From Sesamum alatum (lineage: Eukaryota; Streptophyta; Magnoliopsida; Lamiales; Pedaliaceae): 64,000 nucleotides of DNA. Positions 23,277 to 34,560 of the stretch are shown here, one piece after another (positions within the stretch are counted from its first letter, which is position 1; the number at the start of each line of letters is the position of its first letter). The stretch lies in contig JACGWO010000005.1 in assembly GCA_034509735.1 (NCBI GenBank), positions 38,098,479 to 38,162,478 of the forward strand, given 5' to 3'. A program made the position numbers and the translations under genes. A model generated the notes under the pieces. It worked only from the letters and a program-made list of their open reading frames with translations. It was not told the DNA's origin and did no database searches.

Positions 23277-24774
23277 AATTAGGACAGTGCAAAAAAGTTC
23301 GAATCTTTTATCACATGATAATTAAAGAACGTCTTTTCGCATTAATCATGCATCGTTTCATGATTTTTAATATTACAAGAGAATTGATCGACAGTATAAG
23401 AAACTTCGAATCTTGTATCACACAGTATTTAGCGTGATTATTTATTTCTTTAACATCTGTCGTCACTTTTCATTAATCATGCAAGTATTTTCTCGAATCT
23501 CATAACTTTAAAAAACACATCCCCAAACCATAAATGATTGAAATAATACGTGTCAGTTTCACATGACGAATATAGCACTGATTATGCGAGAGAAAAAACA
23601 AGAATTCCATGTGTCGGAAATCTTTTTTTCTCTTTTTTTTTAGGGGTTCATCCGCCAATAGAAAAAAAAATATTAATTAATTATTCATTGAGAATAATTC
23701 AAGTTTGCAATTTTGGGTTTTAGCGTCCGATACAATCTATCTATCTACATGCACATATGCCAAGAGGATTCCAACCAAAGCAACACGCCTAATTCTAATT
23801 CCAGTTGGTTTATGGTACGTACCTATAACCAGCCAGCTTTCCGTTTTGGAAAAAAATCAAGATTTCAGCTGTAAAAATATTCTGTCGGGATTAACAGAAT
23901 ACATGACGTCATTTTTATATATATAATATATATTAAATGAAATAAAAGATACAATAATATTTAAAATAGAAAATCCAATTTAAATCATTTACAGTTTAGG
24001 TAACAACTTTTTCCATCTTTTATCCACGTCTACGGTGCATAAATTATATTCGATGGTTAGGTAAAAGAGTACAAAAGCAAATTGTTTAAAGAAAAAGGGT
24101 AAAATAAAAGTTGTTTGCAGAGATGGTGATGGGTTTCAAACCAAAAACTTTAACCCGACCCATACACAAAAAGAGAAAAATAAAATTTATATATACGAGT
24201 CCTTAACTAAAACCCCATTTATATATACAAAAAGAGAAAAATAATAGTCAAACGCAATAAATTTGAATTTTCGTCTCTCAAATATACAATTAAGGCTCGA
24301 TTTATAAAATACTTGTATTAATTATAGTATGTTTATTTAAATTGTTTGGGTTGAATAACTCAACCCACCTAAAAGGTGAGTTGAGTTATTACTCAACCTA
24401 AACAGTAATTAGTACCGAGCCTCCATAATGCGAAACAAACATCATACTTAGGTGTACAATTTTATTTATACAATTTAATAATAGCGAGTAAACAGAGCCT
24501 ATAAAGTGATGATAAGGTAAAAAAAATTCAATTCAGATCCAACTTATATACATAAAAAAGAAAAAGCAATAATTATCTGTTGGGACGATTCTAACTCAAA
24601 TCGAGTTTGGTCGGATCTGAACCAATTATATGACTAACTCAAATTGGGTTTGGTCGGATCTGAACCAACTATATAACAAGTGTAAACACTTGTCATGTGA
24701 TTGGTGTACAATTCAGAGAAAACGGCTAATCACATGATAAATGTATTACACTTGCTCTGTGATTGGTTAATTTG
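23277..24774. other. AT-rich intergenic DNA, no gene
   Basis: Nothing gene-like. CTCAAATTGGGTTTGGTCGG-type phrases repeat near 24596 and 24637 and recur near 35640, which indicates dispersed repeat debris. Confidence 0.4.
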
Positions 24775-25788
24775 GGCTAAATTACCTTTTTCGTCCCATA
24801 AAGAAGGAATTTTTTCAATCCAGTCCCACGCTTTATGGAATTTTTGATTTGGTCCCATTTTTAGAGGAAAAATTTGCCAACTTAGTCTCAAACCCCATTT
24901 CCCGTCAAGTTTGAACAGGAGAATGGAGACTCCGGTAAGTACAATCGGTCTAAATTATCTTTTTCGTCCCATAAAGAAGGGACTTTTTTAATTTAGTCCC
25001 ATGCTTTATGGGATTTTCAATTTGGTCCCATTTTTAGACGAACAGTTGCCAACTTAGTTTCAAACCCCATTTTTCGTCAAGTTTTAACGAAAGGACGGAG
25101 ACCCCGTTAAATGGTTGTTAACGTTGGAGAAAAATTACACACGTGATTTGTCTGCTCATTCCACCCCCAAATCGAACATCAGGCCATCTCCCTCCCGCCC
25201 CAACCCTAAAAATCTCTTCAGCCATTCTCTTTTAAATCGCTTGCTATTATTAGTTTGATTTCAAGAAAAGTACAAGATCTCAAGTGAAGATAGTGAACAT
25301 TAGCAGATTCGTGATGATGTCCTTGCGGCCCAGCCATCTGATCGATCAAGTGAAAATAGTGAACATTGGCAAATGTACTCAACTTGTTCAGATAGTTGGG
25401 CCATAAGGACATCGTTGCGAATCTGTCAATGTTCACTATCTTCACTTGATATCTTGTACTTTTCTTGAAATCAAACCAATAATAGCAAGCGATTTGAAAG
25501 AGAATGGCTGAAGAGATTTTTAGAGTTTTGGAGGGGCGAATGACCAGATGTTCGATTTGAGGGTGGAATGAGCGACAAATCACGTGAGAATCACGTATGT
25601 AATTTTCCTCCAATGTTAATAGTCATTTAATGAGGTCTTCGTCCTTCTGTTAAAACTCAATGGAAAATGAATTTTGGGACTAAGTTGGAAACTTTTTGTT
25701 TAAAATTAAGATCAAATCAGAAATCCCATAAAGCGTGTGACTGAATTGAAAAAATTCATTCTTTATGAAACGAAAAAATAATTTAACC
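24775..25788. mobile_element. Large fold-back element, 1.0 kb, with nested hairpin and duplicated end
   Basis: The outer termini GGCTAAATTACC and AATAATTTAACC are inverted. Flanks GTTAATTTG (24766-24774) and TTTAATTTG (25789-25797) match at 8 of 9 bases. The left terminal 190 bp are repeated in tandem (about 24775-24945 and 24950-25115; both contain TTTTTCGTCCCATAAAGAAG). Long arms pair across the centre: CGATTTAAAAGAGAATGG-type sequence near 25205-25250 against 25480-25510. The centre itself is an inverted repeat around TAGTGAACATT. No transposase is encoded. Confidence 0.7.
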
Positions 25789-25799
25789 TTTAATTTGAG

Positions 25800-26985
25800 C
25801 AAGAAGAACTTCGATAATAAATTCAGACCACGTGTCAAACGATGTCTTGTCCGTGCCCGAGCATCGTAGGACAGAATCGAAGCAAAAGTGGAGCAATGAA
25901 TAAAAGGTTTTCTCTTTTCTGCCGCCAAAAAAAGGCATGCATGCACATGATTTAACTACATTATCACCATGACCATGATGCAGCAGTTACTGTAATAACC
26001 TGGGGAATTAAAAGAGAGCATAAAACTCTCAAATCACTCAAAAAGGCACATATTCAAGAAGGGACAGATCACTACTACTAATACTACTTTTCTTGAACTA
26101 ATTATACATTAAATAATCATCCGAATGATCCTACAACTGGATTCTCAAAATCCTATTCGCCCATCATTATTATTCTAAATTACATAAATATATAGCTACA
26201 TTAATTAATTAATTATTACAAGCTTCCATGTAAGTACTAGGATATGCTTTCATCACTAATCTGTATTTTGCATCTACTGGACGTATAAAAAAACGTTTAA
26301 CTATCTTTATCAAATATTTCGATCATAATTAAATTCATTGTGACACGACCAGACGGGGGAAAGTGTTTAAACGGACATATATCCCATGCATTACTTAGCT
26401 TGCACACATATAATCAGATAAATACGATATAAATTTTAAAAATAAAAATCACTTTACATATGATTAAAAGCTGATTAAATAATTAACATGAGTGAAGAAT
26501 AAATATGATAGTATGTCAGTAGTTCAAAGATGACGTGGTCCATTTAAAATAAATAAGTACTTATATTAATACAAATATTTAAGGATATATTTAGTACTTT
26601 AAACTTTGAGATGTCAGGAATCGATAATTATAAGTTAGAAGTGACTTTTTTTTATATATTAATAATATATTTAGGTACACATATGTAACAGTAATAAAAA
26701 GAAAAGGTGGCGAAGTGTAAATAAAAAGAAATGGGATATATTTGATCTTTTAACCTACTTAATTTATGCACAGAAGAGAGAATAGGCATTTTATCTTGAA
26801 ACAGTACTTTAATTTAGTTGTTGCTGTGTGTGTATATATCCTCTCCATGAAATGACATTTCTTATTACATCATAGATGTCATCAATCATGACAAGAAAAG
26901 AAGCCTAACACGGATTTTTGGGTTCACAAAAGTCAACTCTTAAGTAGTTGTTTTTACAAGCTTTATATAAAAGGTTTGATGGGTT
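25800..26985. other. AT-rich intergenic DNA, no gene
   Basis: No family-like frame, RNA gene or clear terminal repeat was seen. Confidence 0.4.
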
Positions 26986-27290
26986 TAATTTACGATGAAC
27001 TTTTTTTACGAGATTTTAATATAATTATAAATATTTTATTATTATTTAAAAAATTATTAGTATATAATTATTAGTTCATTTCGTTTGTCTCAATTAAATT
27101 TTTATTTATTTTTTATGATAAATTGATTAAAATGTCTGACTATTTAAAATTTTTCGTATCTTTTGAAACTTTCTAAATTCTTTTTATGGAATAGAAGGGC
27201 AAGAAGTTTTTTTTTTTTACATTTTTTTTAATGTTTTAAAAAAATAAGGGTAAAGTGGATATTTTCAGGCCCCGTCCAATTCCCTAACAG
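26986..27290. mobile_element. MITE copy, GTAAATTA-terminus family (right end lost)
   Basis: The left end TTTAATTTACGATGAAC is followed by the family tract TATAATTATAAATATTTTAT. The internal spacer (GATTAAAATGTC, GGGTAAAGTGGATATTTTCA) matches the long variants at 3831 and 53481. The right terminus is not recognisable. Confidence 0.4.
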
Positions 27291-27299
27291 GTTTTGGGA

Positions 27300-29055
27300 G
27301 TGTGACTCGGATTTCTTATTTTTGTAATTAAAAAACATTATATATATATATATATGTGTGTGTGGATGCACCAATCAACTCTCAGCATGGTTAATCATTC
27401 ATTTTTATTAATATTCTTCATATGACAAGACAAAGTTCCCACCTTCACAATTGCAGGAATTTTTACAGTAACATGCACCCACCAAACATGGCTAACACTT
27501 GTAATGACAAAAGATACTTCTAAAATAAATAAATTAATTGTATTGTGTTGTCTCTTTAATTATCATTTATTCTACGAAAGTATGGTGTTAAATTCTCATA
27601 AAACCCTAAAATTGTATAGTTTTTATTATCAGTACGTTCGGATCAACCGTCCTCTCATAGCTATTTATGCACAGATTAACCTCCTTCATAACGTTTTGTT
27701 TCATAAAAAAAAATATCCTCCAAATTTAGAGTTTTTTTTTTTCATAAAAGTATCTAAAATTCCATAAAAATTATAAAAAAAAAACAAGCATTACATCTTT
27801 AAAATCTAGAGAAATAACAAGAAATAAACCACATAAATTTATATTATGAGTGTTGCATATGATTAAGGAAATGGGAAAACACAATGGTTTGTGGTATATA
27901 GGGTGAGTAGGACATGGTGGGAGGGGAATATATTTGATTTGCAAGAGCACATAGTATCAATTAATTACCCAAAAAAGGAAATTAAAGGCAAAAAAGAATG
28001 GAAAATAATAATAAGAGTAGTAGTCCGAAATGTAAATGATGAATGACAGATGATCTTTTGATGATGGTCCATGTCAAATCCATGTCTTGTTTCTTGGTGC
28101 TTCTATTCCCCTTTCTGCAATAATTCCAGCAAAAAACACACTTGTTAACACACACACAAAGATCATTATGTGTTGTGTTGGGCAAGAGATTCTCTCTGTA
28201 TTCCTCTGCCACACCCAACCCCCCACCCCATGCCAGCTTTTAATTACTTTCTCTTGATTTGTTGAGAATTAGTGTATAGCTTATAATTTGTTTGGTGCTC
28301 CATTATATGAGGTATTGTCCGCTCTGACTTTATAAAGACTCATGATTTTATTATAAAAATGTGCCTTATTATAGAGAGAATGTTTTTGGGCTTATAAGAC
28401 ACTCAAGCTCCTCGTCTGCAACCAATGTGAGTCATATGTTTACATCATCAGCCCCGTAGAAGAGGGGCTTGCGATGAGCACGTGGCTTTGTTCCCACAGA
28501 CAACGCTAAATAATATGGCTTTCGACTCGATCGGTACCAATGCAATTTCGCTTTACCTTCGTATGAGCCTTGTGGTTTTGTTTTGAAAATGAGCCTCACT
28601 AGGGAGATAAGGACTTGGGGCTCATAAGTCATCCAACTAATGTGGAACGCTTCCCTACATCAAGAACATCAAATTTAGTATATTTCCAAAACTAGATTGA
28701 ATTAAGTTTATTATAACTGCTACGAACATTCATACAACATGGGGAGTTTTACATTTTTAGTAAGGTTCAACTCATAACATTCAAGTGAAAATAAGTATGT
28801 AATCACTAATATTAGATCTATTTCTTATCTAAACATCCTAAATTTTTAGGGTTTTTTTTATTATTGTATCTAACTTTATGATATAGACATACCAATAATT
28901 TTAATGTCAAATCTCATTGTCAGACATTTATGAACATAGTTGTTGCCTCCAAAAGGAATATGATTTTCGTGCGACGGGCTGAAAATATTGAATCCTAAAT
29001 ATTGCTAGCTAGCTACTAACATCTTATACTTAACATTTTAAACTTTTTAATAAAA
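27300..29055. other. Intergenic DNA without a recognised gene
   Basis: Around 27980-28220 the minus strand is more GC-balanced and open for 78 codons, but the product is not family-like. Around 28384-28670 lies a GC-richer tract with GGGGCTCATAAGTCATCC and TGTGGAACGCTTCCC, probably a dispersed repeat. No RNA gene was seen. Confidence 0.35.
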
Positions 29056-29296
29056 GGGTACGTAAATTATATCAACATCCTCTGATATTAGGTCTAATTA
29101 TACAAATATCCCTTACACATTTACAAAATTATAAGTATATTTCCCTAAAGGGGTGTCAATATAATTTATTTCAAGGGTGTTTGTGTAAATCTTTTTCTAT
29201 GAGCAGGTGTTGATGTAAATTACAACTACAATTACAACTTCAAGGGATGTATTTGTAATTAAATTTGACCTCAGACGGTGTCGACGTTATTTACTC
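29056..29296. mobile_element. MITE copy, GTAAATTA-type family
   Basis: The left end GGGTACGTAAATTATATCAA is inverted relative to the right end CGACGTTATTTACTC. Inner CAAATATCCCTT pairs with AAGGGATGTATTTG. Flanks TTAATAAAA (29047-29055) and TAAATAAAA (29297-29305) match at 8 of 9 bases. Confidence 0.6.
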
Positions 29297-29356
29297 TAAA
29301 TAAAAATGATAAAAATAGATTATATTCAATCCATTGATCTTTAATTAATTTAAAAT

Positions 29357-29703
29357 TGGGAAAAATGCAATGTTGGTCCACTAATATAGGGGTGGTGGCA
29401 CTTTTGGTACAGGGCCTTTTGAGAATAGCAATTCAGGACAATATTTTTGAAAAAGTGGCAATTTTAGTCCACGGAGCTCTAATTTCGCCGTATTCTTTTA
29501 GATTCCGGCAACAACTGCTGACATGGATTCACTGAGACGACCATCAGTGCTGGATTCACATGACTAAATCCGTCGAAATTAGGGCTCTGTGGACTAAAAT
29601 TGCCACTTTTTCAAAAATATTGTCCTGAATTGTTGTTCTCAAAAGGCCCTGGACCAAAAGTGCCACCACCCTTATATTAGTAGACCAAAATTGCATTTTT
29701 CCC
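29357..29703. mobile_element. Fold-back MITE with arms of about 130 bp
   Basis: The left arm GGGAAAAATGCAATGTTGG and the right arm ending AAAATTGCATTTTTCCC are near-perfect inverted complements for about 130 bases. Shared blocks include GGTGGTGGCACTTTTGGT and CAGGACAATATTTTTGAAAA. Both flanks read TTTAAAAT (29349-29356 and 29704-29711), an 8-bp target duplication. Confidence 0.75.
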
Positions 29704-30171
29704 TTTAAAATACACAGGTTGATGCAAACACTAACTTTATTTCGATCATATAATAAATAAAAATATCCAAAATTGTGTTAATAATATAAGTTTAGTTTGT
29801 GTATCTGCAAGATGGGTGGTCACATCTGATTCTCCTGAATTAAAGCAGCTGCAAGAAGAGAAAAGAAAGGAATGGGGATCAGAATGCGATTATGCACAAG
29901 TTTTGATTCTCGTTTCCTATAAATGTCGCTGTCTCCTTATGTTGATAAGAATCACACCCTTGGCTGGTTCCAACCCTACTCCTAATATTAATAATATTAA
30001 TATGTAGGGTAATAACCAAAAGATCTTGTAATAATACTTTTCTTTTTCTTTTTCTTCCCTATCCCTACCCAAACATATAGTGAAGCCAATATCACATGTC
30101 TCACTACTACCCACCTTTATTTTTTTTTATTTTTTTTTGGGGGTTGGGAATGCAAAACGCTCATCTGAAAA

Positions 30172-30440
30172 TATATATATATATATATATATCAAATTAC
30201 CTTATTGGTTTTGAAAAATAAAGCAAAGTATCCCCTTAGAAAGGGGGGTGTAATGCACATTTTGTATTATTTGATTAATTTTTAAGAATAAAATATTAAT
30301 CTATATAATTATATACTGTTATTTATATGTAATTAATATAAACAAATACTATATTAATTATTTATATATGTATAATATATTAATATCTAAAATAATATAT
30401 ATATATATATATATATAAATTAGAAAACTGCATCCGAACC
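30172..30440. repeat. AT microsatellites flanking a pyrimidine tract
   Basis: (AT)n runs at about 30172-30192 and 30392-30416, with AT-rich DNA between them. Confidence 0.7.
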
Positions 30441-30846
30441 CCTACACCTCGACCGCCTGTCCCCCCTTCCACCCCCTCCGCTCTTCTCCCCTCCTTTAGT
30501 TCCTGCCACCCTCCTCCCCTTCCCTCTCACATTCCCATCGTCGTCGCCTCTCCTCTCCCACCCCTCCCCCGCGCCTATCCCTCCCTCTCACCTTCCATCG
30601 TCACCTCCCTTCCCCCTATCCTGTCGTCGCTGTCGCCTCCCCTCTCTCCCCCGCACCTGTCGTTCCCTCTCCATGTTGCCATCACGTCCCCTCCCTTGTC
30701 GACACTTCCCTCTCCCCTTCTCCCTTTGCGCCTCTCTCCCCTCCCGCCTCCCCCTTCCTTCTCCCTCGACTTCTGTATCCATTGCCCTCGCCCTCGCCCT
30801 CGCCCTTCTCTTTCCCTTCCCCGTCGCCGCCATAGCCACCCCTATT

Positions 30847-30901
<55 letters not shown>

Positions 30902-30904
30902 ATA
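30441..30904. repeat. Strand-asymmetric C/T tract ending in (CT)n(AT)n
   Basis: For about 400 bases the plus strand is almost purely pyrimidine with a CCCTCxCC flavour, including CCCTCGCCCTCGCCCTCGCC near 30785. It then passes into (CT)n at about 30850-30879 and (AT)n at 30879-30901. Frames on both strands are low-complexity translations of this tract, not genes. Confidence 0.8.
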
Positions 30905-31954
30905 TGTAATATATACTTTTAATTGTATATATATATATTACTTTTATATAATTTTAAATTTATATATTTATTTAAATTTTAACCAGTGATTGAAACTAAA
31001 TAAAATACTAGTTAAATTTGAGCATTAAATCCAAATCAGATCCAATGATTATTAAATGAGGGTATAAATGTATTTTATAATTAAAAAAAAGAAATTAAGA
31101 AAAAGAACGTGAACTACACGAATGCTCGTGGGGGGTGTAATTACTCTTTTTTTTCGCATGAGTGCAATTTACTCATTTTCAATATCTCTAGGGGTAAATT
31201 GCTCTAAACCCCTTTATCTTTTGTCAAAATTAAGTCATCTAAAATACATCGATTTGGACACTAGTTGTGATTTAATTTAGATGTTTCATTGCAGAGTTCT
31301 TATAGTCAAATATGACTTTTCGTTATAATTAACTACCATGGTCAAAAGTAAAAGATCGTGAAAAATATTAACTAACCACAACCACGCAAAAGTTATTAGT
31401 TAGCCGTTGTTTCTGCAAACGATACCAAAACATTAACTGCAGTTAAAAAACTACGACAAATATTTCAGTCACTAGATAAAATCATGGTGAATATTAAAAA
31501 AAATAATTAATAATATAGAGAATAATCATTGCATGAATAATGTTTCTTGATGAATTGAGAAGGGGTTTTCTTGCATATTTGAAAGGACCTTTTTCTTGTT
31601 CCTGTATGGGGTAATGTGGGGAGTGTAAGAGAATAATCCAAAATTTGTCATTTATCTATCAGCATTGCATTGATGCAATCATGTAAAAGTTTGGCTTTAA
31701 TTAAGGTTGCTTTTTTCATAATACCTTTATACACAGATATATATATTCTCCTCAACAGCATTTGTTCTTCCCATCTTTGCTTTATTTTTTCTGCAATTCT
31801 TACATACACTTATGATTGAAAGGTAACATAAAATCTACGCTATTGGACGGACAACCTTTCCTACCTCCATTTCCCACTTCATCCAAATCAACCAACCATA
31901 ACACATGATGCAATAAGAACCTCTCCTAAGAAACTATAAAGGATAAAAGTATCA
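30905..31954. other. AT-rich intergenic DNA, no gene
   Basis: Contains decayed repeat phrases such as GGGGGGTGTAATTACTC and GGGGTAAATTGCTC near 31130-31200. Otherwise nothing was seen. Confidence 0.4.
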
Positions 31955-32157
31955 TCACTGTTGTCTTAATTCAGTCGGATACGATTGAGGTTTCATGACC
32001 AAACTTGAAATTATAAGTTTGAACTGCACTGATTGTGTGGGTGTTTGTCTTTAAATTTATTGTAATTTGTTTTAATATTTTTTGTTATATTGGTGTATCA
32101 ATGACTCAATAATTACTCAGTTTATTGAATTGTTAACACATTCATTGCTCAAATAAA
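31955..32157 (+). repeat. Possible tRNA-derived SINE, different family
   Basis: TGTCTTAATTCAGTCGGATA resembles a polymerase III A box. AAGTTTGAACTGCACTG about 45 bases later resembles a B box. The end is A-rich (CAAATAAAAGAAAAATG). Not matched to a second copy here. Confidence 0.35.
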
Positions 32158-32470
32158 AGAAAAATGATAAAAATATCAGCAGAATATATAGGAAAATAGT
32201 ATATAAGAAAAGAATTAATGAAATTAAACTTAGTAGCTATATATACTAAAAAAAATTATTTGAAACTGGATAGATTCTTTGGATACGATTACTTATGTAC
32301 GGTCGTAAATTATACCAAATTAATCATATTACAAGTATTAATATGTTTATTTTTTAAAAAAATTGTATACTAATCATACATCAAATATAGCATGCCTTGT
32401 CATGTAATCTGTACTATTATAAAGGAAAAAGGTGTTATGGACATAAAGTAGCGATTTTAACCCACTGCAT

Positions 32471-32480
32471 TAATTTTTTG
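32471..32480. repeat. Target-site duplication of MULE 2, left
   Basis: TAATTTTTTG, identical to 34478-34487. Confidence 0.95.
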
Positions 32481-32563
32481 GGCTTATTTATTTATTTAAT
32501 ATTAATAAAATAAAAAATAATAAAAATAAAAATATTATAATATATATAACATAATTGGTAAAA

Positions 32564-32584
32564 GTCGAACTCAGAGAGTTCGAC
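32564..32584. repeat. 21-bp terminal palindrome, MULE 2 left (outer)
   Basis: GTCGAACTC, AGA, GAGTTCGAC. Mirror partner of 34374-34394. Confidence 0.9.
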
Positions 32585-32623
32585 TTTTACCGAAATTTTA
32601 TTTTATTTTTTAAAATTCTTGAA

Positions 32624-32670
32624 GTCGAACTCCTTGAGTTCGACTTCAAGTCGAACACAAGGAGTTCGAC
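32624..32670. repeat. Two adjacent terminal palindromes, MULE 2 left (inner)
   Basis: GTCGAACTC-CTT-GAGTTCGAC at 32624-32644 and GTCGAACAC-AAG-GAGTTCGAC at 32650-32670 (one mismatch). The right repeat has only one copy here, so this is a local duplication. Confidence 0.9.
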
Positions 32671-32873
32671 TTCTACTTTTTTTTTATTATTATATTATAA
32701 TTATTATTTTTTCGTATATTCAACTTTTTTCTATTTTTTTAATTTTATTATTATTATTATTATTATTATTAAGCCTACTACGCATATAAATGTAAAAAAA
32801 ATAATTACATTAAAAAAATTATATTTAAATTAACAAATATAATTTTAAAAATTAATTATAATAATTACAATTC

Positions 32874-33164
32874 TTAAAAATGACCGCCCATCCCACAAGT
32901 GCGTCGGTGTCGTTGGCGCTGAGGTCTTCTTATTTCTTCACCCATATTTTGTATTGGTTCATCTTCAACATTATCATCATTATCTGCATTCATATGCAAC
33001 CGACTTGATGATGTTGCAGAACTAGACTCTCCATAATCACGATATGCACCAAATGCTGGAAATGGAATTGGTAAGATGTTATATTCTGGTGCATATATTT
33101 GACTCGTGCCAAGCCCAAGGTCAAGATCAACCTGTCCATAATAAGGTTGTTGGCTTGGCACCAC
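32874..33164 (-). pseudogene. PMD protein C-terminal tail in MULE 2
   Basis: The open minus-strand frame matches the last 94 residues or so of the PMD remnant in MULE 1: SQQPYYGQVDLDLGLGTSQI, FPAFGAYRDYGESSSATSSS and the Arg-rich end RRPQRQRHRRTCGMGGHF. It begins exactly at the internal deletion junction, so it has no start or domain of its own. Confidence 0.75.
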
Positions 33165-34077
33165 AGGGAGTGCACAGATATTGGTTGCGGCACGTATGTT
33201 CTAATTTCAACAGTCGTCACAAGAATGTCGAACTGAAGGACCTTTGTTGGAGAGCTGGTTCTGAATATCAAATCAACAAGTTCAATCGAACAATGAACGA
33301 GATAAAGGCTCACAAATTAGAAGCGTTTGTGTACTTAGAGAATATTGAGAAGGAAAAATGGACAACTTCTCATGATGGCGGATGGCGGTGCGAATTCTCT
33401 CAACCAACATGTCAGAGTGCATCAATGGAGTTCTGAAAGGGGCTCGTCGATTGCCTGTGACTGCAATAGTGGAAATAACATTTGCTCGTTCAGTCCACTA
33501 TTTTCGTGAGAGGATGGGCAAAAGTGGTGTCATGTTAAGCAACAACCAACTATGGACGGACTTTGCAAACAAATTGTTCCAACGTTGGTTCGAAAAAAGT
33601 GTTGAACATGCTGTGATGAGATACAACCAGCACCAACAGTCTGCCTCCGTTGTGACAAAACGTCAGACTGGATATGGATTCAACACTCACGTCGTCAAAA
33701 TTGTCACACGAGAATGTTCATGTGGCAAATGGAGTCAATTCGGCATCCCGTGCTCGCATGCTCAAAAGGTATGCGCTGCATATAGAATTAGTGCCCCATC
33801 AATGGTGAAGGACTATTATGATATAATGGCTTACAGGAGAACATATTCTAAGTCTTTTCATCCTTTGATGGTGGAAGATTATTGGGATGTTCTACAATTT
33901 GAGTTGGTCCATGACACTACTTTGCGTGGCATCATTCATCGTGGTAGAAGCCAAACCACACGCATTCCTAACAAGATGGATTGGGCACAAACGCGAGATA
34001 GACAACAATACCAACAAAGGGAGGGGCATTCAAGACAAGCTGATGCGTCGGTGAGGGGTCGTAGAAGACAACAATAA
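33165..34077 (+). pseudogene. MULE transposase C-terminal part in MULE 2, one frameshift
   Basis: GVHRYWLRHVCSNFNSRHKN starts at the deletion junction. The frame shifts by one base near 33394 and continues as MSECINGVLKGARRLPVTAI through the SWIM finger (CSCGKWSQFGIPCSHAQKVC) to a Gln/Arg-rich end at 34077. The catalytic DDE core is deleted, so it cannot encode an active transposase. It is very similar to the copy in MULE 1, and reads through where that copy has a TGA. Confidence 0.88.
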
Positions 34078-34314
34078 TTTTAAGAATTGTAATTATTATA
34101 AATAATTTTTTAAATTTTATTCTTTGATTGAAATATAATTTTTTTAATGTAATTATAATTTTTGTGTTAATAAATATTTTTTGTTGTATATTTATTTTAA
34201 ATATATGCAGACTAAATAATAATAATAATAATAATAAAATTAAAAAAAAAAAGAAAAAAGTTGAATATACGAAAAAATAATAATTATAATATAATAATAA
34301 TAAAAAAAGTAGAA

Positions 34315-34335
34315 GTCGAACTCAAGGAGTTCGAC
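34315..34335. repeat. 21-bp terminal palindrome, MULE 2 right (inner)
   Basis: GTCGAACTC, AAG, GAGTTCGAC, within the right terminal repeat. Confidence 0.9.
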
Positions 34336-34373
34336 TTCAAGAATTTTAAAAAAAAAATAAAATTTTGGTAAAA

Positions 34374-34394
34374 GTCGAACTCTCTGAGTTCGAC
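34374..34394. repeat. 21-bp terminal palindrome, MULE 2 right (outer)
   Basis: GTCGAACTC, TCT, GAGTTCGAC, mirror partner of 32564-32584. Confidence 0.9.
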
Positions 34395-34477
34395 TTTTAC
34401 CAATTATGTTATATATATTATAATATTTTTATTTTTGTTATTTTTTATTTTCTTAATATTAAATAAATAAATAAGCC

Positions 34478-34487
34478 TAATTTTTTG
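34478..34487. repeat. Target-site duplication of MULE 2, right
   Basis: TAATTTTTTG, identical to 32471-32480. Confidence 0.95.
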
Positions 34488-34560
34488 CAATCTCAAAAAT
34501 ACCCTTAAACTGATAAGATTACTAACTTATTCAACTTCTCAAATTTTACATTAACTGATA

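Larger units (their letters stand above)
32481..34477. mobile_element. Mutator-like element 2, internally deleted copy
   Basis: This 1,997-bp element has terminal repeats of about 395 bp (GGCTTATTTATTTATTTAAT at the left, ATTAAATAAATAAATAAGCC at the right). It is flanked by a perfect 10-bp duplication, TAATTTTTTG, so insertion was relatively recent. It belongs to the same family as 13772-16790 but lies in the opposite orientation. The interior keeps only the 3' end of the PMD gene (minus) and the 3' two-thirds of the transposase (plus). These are fused near 33165 at a CACCACAGGG-type junction, the rest being deleted. It is probably mobile only with help from a full element elsewhere. Confidence 0.93.

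Noticed and set aside
27982..28218. 78-codon minus-strand frame with a hydrophobic C-terminus
   Set aside because: The C-terminal leucines come from a TAATAATAAG-type run; no homologue recognised and no promoter seen.
30588..30909. Overlapping frames rich in Arg/Gly/Glu (minus) or Pro/Ser/Leu (plus)
   Set aside because: Pure translations of the C/T tract and CT/AT microsatellites; no real gene signal.
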